A DNA stretch of 5,851 nt, from positions 1 through 5,851 of the forward strand of contig JAJECB010000480.1 of the NCBI GenBank assembly GCA_022822245.1. Direction: 5' to 3'. The stretch's first letter is position 1. Every line of letters starts with the position of its first letter. Positions 1 through 5,602 of this stretch are shown here, one piece after another. The notes below the pieces were generated by a model, which was not told where the DNA came from, made no database searches, and saw only the letters and a list, made by a program, of their open reading frames with translations. The translations under genes were made by a program, and so were the position numbers. This stretch comes from Gammaproteobacteria bacterium. GTDB lineage: Bacteria > Pseudomonadota > Gammaproteobacteria > HK1.

Positions 1-66
1 CGAATGCACTATGCTCCGCGCGACGTGATGGTGTTCAGCGAGTCGACCGAGGAGCTGATCGCCTGA
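1..66 (+). CDS. C-terminal end of a probable ABC transporter ATP-binding protein (partial)
   Basis: The first 21 codons of the window are open in frame 1 and end at TGA 64-66; the start lies outside the window. The visible tail contains APRDVMVF followed by an acidic stretch and ELIA. This resembles the last strand of the TOBE/MalK-type regulatory domain that ends many carbohydrate ABC ATPases, where a Pro-x-(D/R)-x-x-x-F pattern is common. That match is weak because so little is visible. The stronger argument is position: the gene lies 84 nt upstream, on the same strand, of an ABC solute-binding protein gene, the usual place for another component of the same importer. Membrane permeases normally end differently, with a basic or Lys-Gly tail. 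Coding is well supported; the ATPase identity is an inference. Confidence 0.5.
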   Translation, partial: RMHYAPRDVMVFSESTEELIA

Positions 67-73
67 CTGACGG

Positions 74-98
74 GCGCCGGGCCGTGACGGCCCGGCGC
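74..98 (+). promoter_or_regulatory. Intercistronic hairpin before the solute-binding protein gene
   Basis: Ten perfect base pairs link 74-83 (GCGCCGGGCC) with 89-98 (GGCCCGGCGC). An extra G84-C88 pair is possible around a TGA loop. The hairpin starts 8 nt after the upstream stop codon and is followed only by a short ATTT, so it is a poor intrinsic terminator. Between importer genes such hairpins often act as partial attenuators or as ends that protect mRNA, setting a different level for the binding protein. That role is inferred; the structure is read directly. Confidence 0.5.
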
Positions 99-135
99 GC
101 ATTTCCGGGTGCGGCGCGGCCGCGCCCCGAACGTT

Positions 136-143
136 TAAGGAGG
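136..143 (+). promoter_or_regulatory. Strong Shine-Dalgarno site for the solute-binding protein
   Basis: TAAGGAGG is a full match to the anti-Shine-Dalgarno sequence and lies 7 nt before ATG 151. It fixes the start codon and predicts strong translation, as expected for a binding protein needed in excess over its membrane complex. Confidence 0.85.
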
Positions 144-150
144 AAACCCC

Positions 151-1695
151 ATGAGCATCTTCAGCGCCTACCCGCGTCGCAAGTTCCTGAGGAACGCGGC
201 CGCCGGCGCCGGCGCGGCGGCCGCCGCCTCGGTGCTGCCGCGAAGCGCCTTCGGGGCCCAGGCGGTGCCGCCCGGCAAGAAGCTCTTCAACGACATCGAG
301 CTCACCTACTTCCAGGACTCGAACTGGCTCCATGCGCCGCTGTGGCTGTCGCCGCACCTGAAGAAGGAGGCGGGCGTCGGCATCAAGAGCCGCGAGAACT
401 ACGGCGGGGGCGACGCGGTGGCCAAGATCCTGCCCCAGCTTCTCTCCAAGCGTCCGCGCTTCGACTGGGTTCAGTACCCGAGCCTGTTCTTCGGCGCGTT
501 CGCCGAGACCGGTCAGCTCGAGCCGCTGGACGACTATCTCGCCAAGTACGAGGGCACCGGCGACTACCTGGACTGGGTGATGCCCGCCTACCGCGAGTTC
601 TATACCAAGTGGGACGGCAAGACCTACGGGATGATGCTCGACGGCGACATCCACATCCTTCACTACCGGAAGCAGTACTTCGACGATCCGGGCCTGCAGA
701 AGAAGTACTCCAAGCGCTTCCAGCGCGAGCTCGCGGTCCCGAAGACGTGGAACGAGTTCATCGACGCCACCCAGTTCTTCACCGAGGAGCTGAAGAGCCA
801 GAACGTCTACGGCACGTCGATGGTGGTGAACCCCCCGAACTTCGGGTGGGGCTTCTGGATGGACATCGCGGCGTCGGCCGGGGTGAACTATTTCGACGAG
901 AACATGAACCCCACCATCAACCAGGGCAAGGCCGCCGAGGCCCTCGACATGTACAAGGAGATCATCAAGTTCGGGCCGCCGGGGGCGGAGGCGATGGACA
1001 TCGGCACCACCATCCAGCGCTGGCAGTCCGGCTCCGACGTCATGTCCGTGTGGTGGATCGACCTCTCCGAGTTCACCGTGCAGCAACAGGGGGTGGAGCT
1101 CGCCGAGGACCAGCGCGGAGCCATCGTTCCCGGCTGGCAGAACGACGACGGATCGATCACCAACCGGGCGATCTCCCTCTGGTGCCGGACCGCGTCGGTG
1201 CCGAAGAACATTCCGGAGGACGTCAAGGAAGCGGCCTTCTACTTCATCTACCGCATGTCCCATCCGGACTACTCGAACGACATCGTCGCCGACGAGTACT
1301 GCGGGTCGGATCCGTTCGGGAAGACCCACTACGGCGACGAGGCGGCGAAGCTCTATCTCGGGGCCAATCCGCAGCGGGGGACGGACAACGAGCTCTGGCC
1401 GACCAATTCCGGCATCTTCAAGAATTTCGACACGGCCAAGAACCACCTGGACGCGGGGCTGGCCAACGTCGAGGTCGGCTATCCGCAGTTCTTCTGGGAA
1501 GGCGCGCCGGAGTACGCGGACGCCCTCGGGCGCAACATCTCCAAGGCGATCTCCGGCGAGCTGACCAGCCAGCAGGCGCTGGACGAAGCGGCCGAGGAGT
1601 GGGTGAAGATCTCCCAGAACCTCGGCCTCGACAGCCAGAAGCGCCAGTACGCGAACTTCGTCGAAGGGGCCCGCAAGCTCGGATACAAGATCTGA
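151..1695 (+). CDS. Tat-exported ABC transporter solute-binding protein, family 1 (carbohydrate type)
   Basis: A 514-residue protein that should capture a solute in the periplasm and deliver it to an ABC importer. Residues 1-38 form a twin-arginine signal: P-R9-R10-K-F-L-R, an Ala/Gly-rich hydrophobic stretch, and a plausible cleavage site after A36-Q-A38. Export as a folded protein is therefore expected. The mature part of about 476 residues is rich in Trp, Tyr and Phe, and its length and pattern fit the large family-1 extracellular solute-binding proteins. It opens with a beta-strand-like ELTYFQDSNW and includes a segment after residue 100 (RFDWVQYPSLFFGAFAETGQ, then LEPLDDYLAKY) typical of the first lobe, where the target position is followed by an L-x-x-L-D-D motif. 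The start is set by TAAGGAGG 7 nt upstream. The gene follows the tail of a probable ABC ATPase and is followed by a strong hairpin, so it seems to be the last gene of its operon; no permease is in the window. The ligand cannot be read from the sequence. The fold is fairly sure; a sugar or polyol ligand is only the family default. Confidence 0.88.
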   Translation: MSIFSAYPRRKFLRNAAAGAGAAAAASVLPRSAFGAQAVPPGKKLFNDIELTYFQDSNWLHAPLWLSPHLKKEAGVGIKSRENYGGGDAVAKILPQLLSKRPRFDWVQYPSLFFGAFAETGQLEPLDDYLAKYEGTGDYLDWVMPAYREFYTKWDGKTYGMMLDGDIHILHYRKQYFDDPGLQKKYSKRFQRELAVPKTWNEFIDATQFFTEELKSQNVYGTSMVVNPPNFGWGFWMDIAASAGVNYFDENMNPTINQGKAAEALDMYKEIIKFGPPGAEAMDIGTTIQRWQSGSDVMSVWWIDLSEFTVQQQGVELAEDQRGAIVPGWQNDDGSITNRAISLWCRTASVPKNIPEDVKEAAFYFIYRMSHPDYSNDIVADEYCGSDPFGKTHYGDEAAKLYLGANPQRGTDNELWPTNSGIFKNFDTAKNHLDAGLANVEVGYPQFFWEGAPEYADALGRNISKAISGELTSQQALDEAAEEWVKISQNLGLDSQKRQYANFVEGARKLGYKI

Positions 1696-1710
1696 GCGAG
1701 GGGACCGGAA

Positions 1711-1745
1711 CGGGCGGCTCCGGGCACGAGGCCCGGGGCCGCCCG
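1711..1745 (+). terminator. 15-bp stem-loop after the solute-binding protein gene
   Basis: Arms 1711-1725 and 1731-1745 pair over 15 bp with a single T1719-G1737 wobble, around the loop ACGAG. The stem is almost pure G+C and starts 15 nt after the stop codon. No T-run follows (the next bases are GCCGAGGAGG), so it is not a textbook intrinsic terminator. In very GC-rich genomes such stems often serve as T-less terminators or as 3' stabilisers of the mRNA. The structure is certain; the exact role is not. Confidence 0.6.
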
Positions 1746-2096
1746 GCCGAGGAGGACAGGCCGCGTCGAGCGGTGATGTCCCTCCCGGGAGCGCGGGCAT
1801 CCCTGACCGCGCGCGGTTCGGGCTGGCGAGGTACCCTCGGCCTGGCACGGCCGACCGAGGCGACGGGGTGGATTGGAGGCTGTGCTCCGCGTCGGCGCGC
1901 GCGGGCAGGGATGCTCGTGCTCCAAATGGGCGACAAGCCTGAGTGCAGGAGCGGGCCACAAGAGCGCGGGCTTCCCGCCCGCGCGGAGCGACCCCTCAAC
2001 CTCTGCACGGGCAATATGCCCACGTTCCCAAAAAGGCTGGCCCTCCCGGGGCGCGTGCGCTCCCGGCCTGAGCTTCGCAGGTAGTCAGGAACTGTC
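1746..2096. other. Intergenic region without a supportable gene
   Basis: Open frames in this stretch are Arg/Pro/Gly-rich readings of GC-rich DNA, with no ribosome-binding site or recognisable protein. Three small dyads are visible. TCGGCC 1837-1842 pairs with GGCCGA 1849-1854, or alternatively CCTCGG 1835-1840 pairs with CCGAGG 1855-1860. GCGCGGGC 1964-1971 pairs with GCCCGCGC 1977-1984 around TTCCC, an 8-bp stem. GGGCA 2009-2013 pairs with TGCCC 2017-2021 around ATA; it lies within the 100 bases before the transporter start and could be an operator half-site pair. The promoter of the transporter gene should lie in this region, but I could not identify convincing -35 and -10 boxes. Confidence 0.5.
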
Positions 2097-2831
2097 ATGG
2101 ACGCGTTCTCGATCACCATCGTCATGCTGGTGTTCCTGCTCGCGGGAGGCGTCAAGGGCGTCGTCGGCCTCGGACTTCCCACGGTCGCGGTCGCGCTTCT
2201 CTCGGCCACCTTCGGCATCGAGGCGGCGCTGCCCCTGCTGGTGATCCCGTCTTTCGTCACCAACGTGTGGCAGGGGGCGATCGGCGGTCAGGCGATGGCG
2301 TTGTTCCGGCGCTTCGGCATCGCGCTCGCGATCATTCCCGTCACGACCTGGGTGGGCTATCGCTACGTCTTCATCGCGGCGCCGGAGGCGATGGAACGGG
2401 TGCTCGGCGCGGTGCTGGTCGTCTACGCGGGGCTCGGGCTTCGAGCCGCCCGGTTCGCGGTGCCGGCGGGGGCGGAGCCGGTGCTCACTCCGGTCGTGGG
2501 TCTCGTGAACGGCATCGTCACCGGGGTGAGCGGGACCTTCGTGGTCCCGATCGTGATGTACCTGGAGGCCCTCGGCCTCGATCGCGACCAGCTCGTGCAG
2601 ATGATGGGGATCGCGTTCAGCGTCTCGACCGCCGCGCTCGCGGCCGTTCTCATCCTGCACGGGGCGTATCGGCTCGACGCGGGGTACGTTTCGGCGGTGG
2701 CGGTCGTGCCCGCGATCGCCGGCATGATGGCCGGCGCGCGCGTGCGCGCACGTCTTTCGCCGGCCGCGTTCCGGAAATGGCTGCTCGTCGCCCTCGCCGT
2801 CCTCGGTCTCAAGCTCCTCGTCGTCGGTTGA
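2097..2831 (+). CDS. TauE/SafE-family membrane transporter (sulfite/organosulfur exporter family)
   Basis: A 244-residue integral membrane protein with about seven to eight hydrophobic segments (roughly residues 5-37, 42-60, 74-95, 102-117, 127-158, 170-190, 197-217 and 228-243). Two Gly-rich signatures of the TauE/SafE (formerly DUF81) family are present and mark its two-repeat architecture: GGVKGVVGLGLPT near residues 17-29, and GLVNGIVTGVSGTFVVP near 135-151, followed by MYLEALGLDRDQLVQ. The length is usual for the family. Members export or import small anions, such as sulfite, sulfoacetate or other organosulfur compounds, across the inner membrane; the substrate of this protein cannot be read from sequence. 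The ATG at 2097 follows a modest AGGA (2087-2090) with 6-nt spacing. It lies between a solute-binding protein and a selenoprotein gene on the same strand but is separated from both by hairpins, so it is probably its own transcription unit. The family call is secure; the substrate is unknown. Confidence 0.9.
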   Translation: MDAFSITIVMLVFLLAGGVKGVVGLGLPTVAVALLSATFGIEAALPLLVIPSFVTNVWQGAIGGQAMALFRRFGIALAIIPVTTWVGYRYVFIAAPEAMERVLGAVLVVYAGLGLRAARFAVPAGAEPVLTPVVGLVNGIVTGVSGTFVVPIVMYLEALGLDRDQLVQMMGIAFSVSTAALAAVLILHGAYRLDAGYVSAVAVVPAIAGMMAGARVRARLSPAAFRKWLLVALAVLGLKLLVVG

Positions 2832-2931
2832 GAGAAACCGGGGTCGGAGTGGGCATTTCGGCCGTCTCGATCGCCAGGGCGCCGGTTCCGCCGGTGGCCG
2901 GAGCGAAAACCCCACTCCGACCCCATTCTCT
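2831..2931. repeat. 101-bp imperfect inverted repeat, REP-doublet (REPIN/MITE-like) element
   Basis: The outer arms pair as follows: AGAGAA 2831-2836 with TTCTCT 2926-2931; then, after a 3/1 internal loop, GGGGTCGGAGTGGG 2840-2853 with CCCACTCCGACCCC 2911-2924 (14 bp, perfect); then, after a 2/2 loop, TTTCG 2856-2860 with CGAAA 2904-2908. The centre (2861-2903) folds further through the CCGG repeats near 2882-2895. The left end overlaps the last base of the transporter stop codon. From memory, the arm core resembles the short GGGGTC(A/G)GAGT...CCCCATT repeats seen scattered between genes in many proteobacterial genomes, often near REP-associated tyrosine transposases. Two REPs in opposite orientation with a short spacer form a REPIN. 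No transposase is encoded inside. It could also serve as a bidirectional terminator. The inverted repeat is certain; the mobile origin is inferred. Confidence 0.6.
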
Positions 2932-2968
2932 CCGCGCCGGAGGACGGCGTGCGCCGCCGTCGCCCCGG

Positions 2969-2996
2969 TTTCGCGGACTCCCGCCCGGAGTAGAAT
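2969..2996 (+). promoter_or_regulatory. Candidate sigma70-type promoter for the selenoprotein gene
   Basis: TAGAAT (2991-2996) matches the -10 consensus in 5 of 6 positions and stands out in this GC-rich sequence. TTTCGC (2969-2974), 16 nt upstream, is a weak -35. Transcription would start near 3003, giving a leader of about 37 nt. A perfect 7-bp hairpin (GACGGCG 2943-2949 with CGCCGTC 2955-2961) lies just upstream and may insulate the unit from the transporter gene. Confidence 0.4.
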
Positions 2997-3039
2997 GCGC
3001 CGCTTCCGCCGGACCGGGCGAACCCGAAGGACCGAACCC

Positions 3040-4275
3040 ATGGCGCGACTCTCCGACCTCCCCGGGGGCATGACGGAACACCTTCTGAAGCTGCCGCTTC
3101 CCGAATTCGACGTCACCGCCCCCGTCGCCGGACCGCCGCTCGCCGAGCGCCGGGTGGCCATCGTGACGAGCGCCGGCCTCATGCGCCGCGGCGAGGACGC
3201 CTTCGCGCCCGGGGATGCGGACTACCGGGTGATCCCCGGGGACGTCCGGGGCGCGGACCTCCTCATGAGCCACATCTCGGTCAACTACGACCGCGCGGGA
3301 TTCGTCGAGGACACGAACGTGGTGTTCCCGATCGATCGGTTGCGCGAGCTCGCGGAGGGCGGGGCGATCGGCTCGGTCGCCGACCATCACTACAGCTTCA
3401 TGGGCGCGACGGACCCCGAGAAGATGGCCCTTCCGGCCGCCGAGGTGTCGGGCCACCTCCAGGCGGATCGGGTGGATGCGGTCCTCCTCACCCCGGTCTG
3501 ACCCAACTGCACGCGCGCCGTGAGCGCGCTCGCCCACTACTTCGAACGGGCCGGGATCCCCACTGTCGTCACCAGCCTCGTGCGCGAGCACAGCGAGCGG
3601 ATCCGTCCGCCCCGCACCCTGTGGACCTCCTTCGAGCTCGGCCGTCCCCTCGGGGCGCCGGGGGATGCGGCCTTCCAGCGCCGGGTACTTCTCGCCGCCC
3701 TCGGCCTCCTCGAGGAGGTTGCGGGTCCGGTGCTCGCGGACTTCTCCGAGGACGCACCGTCGGCGGGCGCGAACGGCGCGGCCGGGGAGGACGCCTGGGC
3801 CTGCCCGGTGCGCTTCCCGAAGCCGGCGGCGTCCGATCCCGCGGACCTCGGCGCGCAGGTTGCGCAGGAGGTTCGAAGCCTCGCCCCGTGGTACGAACGC
3901 TCGCGCGAGCGCCGCGGCGGCCGGACCACGGTCGGTCTTTCGGGCTTCGCACCCGAAGCGATCGTCGAGCTTCTTGCGGGCTACGCGGAGCGCGGCGAGG
4001 AGACGAGCCCGCGTGACGGCGTCGCCTTCTCCCGCATCCTCAAGCACGCCCTCGACGACCTTCTCGCGTGGTACCGGGAGGCGGCGACGGCGCAGCCCGG
4101 GGCGACCCCGTCCGGGCGCTCGCTCGCGGCGTGGTTCTGGGGCGAGACGCGGGCGAGCCGCCTGTTTCTCGCGGTGCGCGAGCGCGGGGCCGCGAGCGAG
4201 GACCCCGCGATACGCCTGGTGGCGAAGCTCCTCCTCGTTCCCCGCGGCGCGAGCGCCTGGATCGAGGCTGAGTGA
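3040..4275 (+). CDS. Selenoprotein of the GrdB/PrdB-like (selenoprotein B, glycine/sarcosine/betaine/proline reductase) superfamily; in-frame TGA = Sec154
   Basis: One 411-residue protein is read if TGA 3499-3501 is decoded as selenocysteine; both sides lie in the same frame with no shift. ATG 3040 follows GAAGGA (3026-3031) with 8-nt spacing; the ATG at 2995 lies inside the candidate -10 box. The N-terminal half has a strand-loop RRVAIVTSAGL (37-47), then SHISVNYDRAGF (77-88), FPIDRLRELAEGGAIG (96-111) and HHYSFMGA (116-123), motifs I recall from proteobacterial 'glycine/sarcosine/betaine reductase selenoprotein B family' proteins. The active site is LLTPV-U154-P-N-C157-TRAVS, a U-x-x-C pair. 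It leads into ALAHYFERAGIPTVV and ELGRPLGAP (199-207), so family-like sequence continues on both sides of the TGA. Residues from about 270 to the end form a helical, acidic/Arg-rich region of unknown role. Clostridial relatives are subunits that reductively cleave glycine, betaine or proline in Stickland metabolism. No GrdA, GrdC/D, PrdA or thioredoxin gene is nearby, so the reaction here is unknown; a thiol/selenol redox role is the safe inference. An ordinary annotation would split or truncate this gene. Confidence 0.88.
3499..3533 (+). promoter_or_regulatory. Sec UGA codon with bacterial SECIS-like stem-loop
   Basis: TGA 3499-3501 is followed by a 6-bp stem, GCGCGC 3513-3518 with GCGCGC 3524-3529, capped by the five-base loop CGUGA. 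Below a 2/2 internal loop, two more pairs form (G3509-C3533, C3510-G3532). Seventeen nucleotides separate the UGA from the apical loop, and the loop carries G at its second position followed by U. This fits the known geometry of bacterial SECIS elements: a hairpin within the coding region close after the UGA, with a G in the first loop positions and often a GU bound by SelB. The pairing is read directly; SelB binding is inferred. Confidence 0.65.
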
Positions 4276-4412
4276 GAGGAAGTTCGTGGCAACGGACCTG
4301 GAAGCCCCGCTTGCCTGCCTCCGCACTGTTCCGAGAATCGGTCATCCGGTACCGGGTCACATGGAGGTGTCTCCCGGATGGCCGCGACCGGTGCGGTAAC
4401 TGGAGACATGGG

Positions 4413-4478
4413 ATGAGAATCTCGACGATCCTGGACCACATCGATTCCGGGCACATGGCTTTGCCCGAGTTCCAACGG
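4413..4478 (+). pseudogene. Remnant 5' end of a DUF262 (GmrS-like) gene
   Basis: ATG 4413 has a good GGAG (4402-4405) with 7-nt spacing. The first 22 codons read MRISTILDHIDSG, then HMALPEFQR. This is the characteristic start of DUF262 proteins, the GmrS part of GmrSD-type modification-dependent restriction enzymes, where an I-x-x-I/L-L-x-x-I-x-S-G segment is followed by the catalytic-region L-P-x-F-Q-R. In intact members the next residues are usually G-(Y/F)-V-W and a domain of hundreds of residues. Here similarity stops right after FQR (about 4478), and the frame runs on into the antisense of the Uma2 gene with unrelated sequence, so the gene is truncated. It lies 138 nt after the selenoprotein stop; 4276-4412 holds no supportable gene, only a CCGGTACCGG palindrome (4346-4355) and a short dyad. 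The rest of the gene was probably lost when the neighbouring DNA was rearranged. A short match of 20-odd residues cannot be fully certain. Confidence 0.6.
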
Positions 4479-4552
4479 AAGCCGCGCATCAGGGCGGGGG
4501 TGCGCTGGCCGGCAATGACGAATGCGCTTGGTGCGGAGGTCGGCAGCCCTCG

Positions 4553-5602
4553 CTACATTTCCGGCTCGCCCCGCAACCGGCGAAGTTCCGCCCGTAGCTC
4601 GGCGGCTTCCTCCTCGGCGGCTCGAACACGGGACTCCGTCGCGCGGCGGGCGGCTTCCACCTCCCGGGCACGGGCCTCGGCTGCCTGGGCACGGGTCTCG
4701 GCTTCCCGAGCATGGGCTTGGGCTTCTTGGGCATGGGCCTCGGCGGCTTCGCGCGCGGCGTGGACTTCGTCGTAGTCCTCCAGGTCTTGCCCGGCCACCG
4801 GGTCGTGCCATCGAAGCGCCTGCTCCGGCCCCTCCAGATACACCCACAGGCCCAGGGTCTCGCTGCGCAGCCCCTGCTCGCCGTTCCCAAGACGCTCCGG
4901 CCGCAGCGGCCGATACCGCCCGTCGCGGAGCACGTGGCCCTGCAGCCGCGGCTCCAGCCGTCCGCCTACCGGGTCGTAGAGAAAGTACTCGCGCACACCA
5001 AGCTTCTCGTAGAGTGCCGGCTTCTCGTCCCGGTCGCGCTTCCACGTGGAGACCGACGCGACCTCCATCACGAACTCCGGCGCCTTGCCCTCGCGCCACA
5101 GCGCATAGGAGCGCCGGCGGTGATTCCCCACCCCGAAGGCGACGAGCACGTCGGGCTCGAGCCACGGCGGCCGGACCCGGCCGGGCACGTCCGGCGAGAT
5201 GGTGTCGTAGAGCAGGGTGTAGCAGGCCACGTACGTCCCCGGGTGACGCCCGAGCACCCGCCTCAGCGCGGACGCCGTGTACCGCAGGACCTCTTCCTGC
5301 TCCATCAGATCAGGCGGGGGCAGGTCGTCGATGGAAGGCAGGTCGTCGTCGGTGAGGGCGAGGAGCTCGGACCGGGTTACGCGGGGCAGGTCCTGCATCC
5401 GCAACGGAAGCAGATCGCTCAGGGTGGGCAGGTCGTCGTCGGTGAGAGCGAGGTACTCGTCCCGCGTCAATCCGGAATAGTCCTGCATCAGGATCGCCAT
5501 CAACTCCTCTCTGGTGCGCTCCACCGAAGGCTTGTCGGGGGTCGCCGGGTGCTGCCCCCGCCCGTCGGAGCGGGGCTGCGATGCGGGGGCAGGCTCGGCC
5601 AT
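4553..5602 (-). CDS. Uma2-family (DUF820) PD-(D/E)xK nuclease-like protein with N-terminal tandem repeat and C-terminal coiled coil
   Basis: A 349-residue protein whose start, ATG at 5602-5600, is chosen because GAGGAA (5615-5610) precedes it with 7-nt spacing; an ATG 28 codons upstream has no such site. Residues 1-35 are disordered (Ala/Pro/Asp). Residues 39-68 and 69-98 are a tandem duplication with shared MQD, TR-x-E-x-LALTDDDLP. The Uma2 domain spans about 100-265: EPD151-VLVAFGV, FVME180-VASVST, DEK194-PALYEKLGV, EYFLYDP, then LQGHVLRDGRYRPL. D151, E180 and K194 are the expected PD-(D/E)xK residues, all intact, so the fold is probably catalytic or DNA-binding. From about 280 to 340 an Ala/Glu/Arg heptad-rich coiled coil should mediate oligomerisation. 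Classic members are near 190 residues; this one is longer at both ends. Uma2 genes are widespread in cyanobacteria, Chloroflexota and some proteobacteria, often in many copies per genome; their biological role is not established. The gene is convergent with the truncated DUF262 gene. Confidence 0.88.
   Translation of the reverse strand: MAEPAPASQPRSDGRGQHPATPDKPSVERTREELMAILMQDYSGLTRDEYLALTDDDLPTLSDLLPLRMQDLPRVTRSELLALTDDDLPSIDDLPPPDLMEQEEVLRYTASALRRVLGRHPGTYVACYTLLYDTISPDVPGRVRPPWLEPDVLVAFGVGNHRRRSYALWREGKAPEFVMEVASVSTWKRDRDEKPALYEKLGVREYFLYDPVGGRLEPRLQGHVLRDGRYRPLRPERLGNGEQGLRSETLGLWVYLEGPEQALRWHDPVAGQDLEDYDEVHAAREAAEAHAQEAQAHAREAETRAQAAEARAREVEAARRATESRVRAAEEEAAELRAELRRLRGEPEM
5337..5489 (-). 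repeat. Tandem 90-bp-period duplication inside the Uma2 gene
   Basis: Copy A (5337-5399) and copy B (5427-5489) align without gaps over 63 nt, with 49 identical bases by my count. They begin with the same 20-mer (GGCAGGTCGTCGTCGGTGAG) and end with the same GTCCTGCATC. The period of 90 nt keeps the frame and encodes the 30-residue repeat at residues 39-98. A third short match to the start of the unit lies at 5319-5330. The two identical ends flank a more diverged middle. Confidence 0.85.

Noticed and set aside
84..2084. A 666-codon plus-strand open frame overlapping the solute-binding protein gene
   Set aside because: It is an Arg/Gly/Pro-rich alternate-frame reading of GC-rich DNA over a gene with clear signal peptide, ribosome-binding site and family features.
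3499..3501. The TGA as a true stop, nonsense mutation or sequencing error making a pseudogene
   Set aside because: A U-x-x-C motif, a correctly spaced SECIS-like hairpin, intact coding on both sides and membership in a family known for Sec at this site make recoding the better reading. Genome-level Sec genes still need to be confirmed.
2809..4326. A 505-codon minus-strand open frame opposite the selenoprotein
   Set aside because: The composition (Arg, Gly, Glu, His runs) is that of an antisense shadow; it also spans the inverted repeat and has no recognisable domain.
4346..4355. CCGGTACCGG palindrome as a regulatory operator
   Set aside because: Ten-base GC palindromes are common in such GC-rich sequence, and no promoter lies beside it.
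4286..4399. A 37-codon ORF starting at GTG 4286 with GAGGA 5 nt upstream
   Set aside because: It is short, Pro-rich and unlike any protein I know; the GAGGA overlaps the selenoprotein stop region and may be chance.
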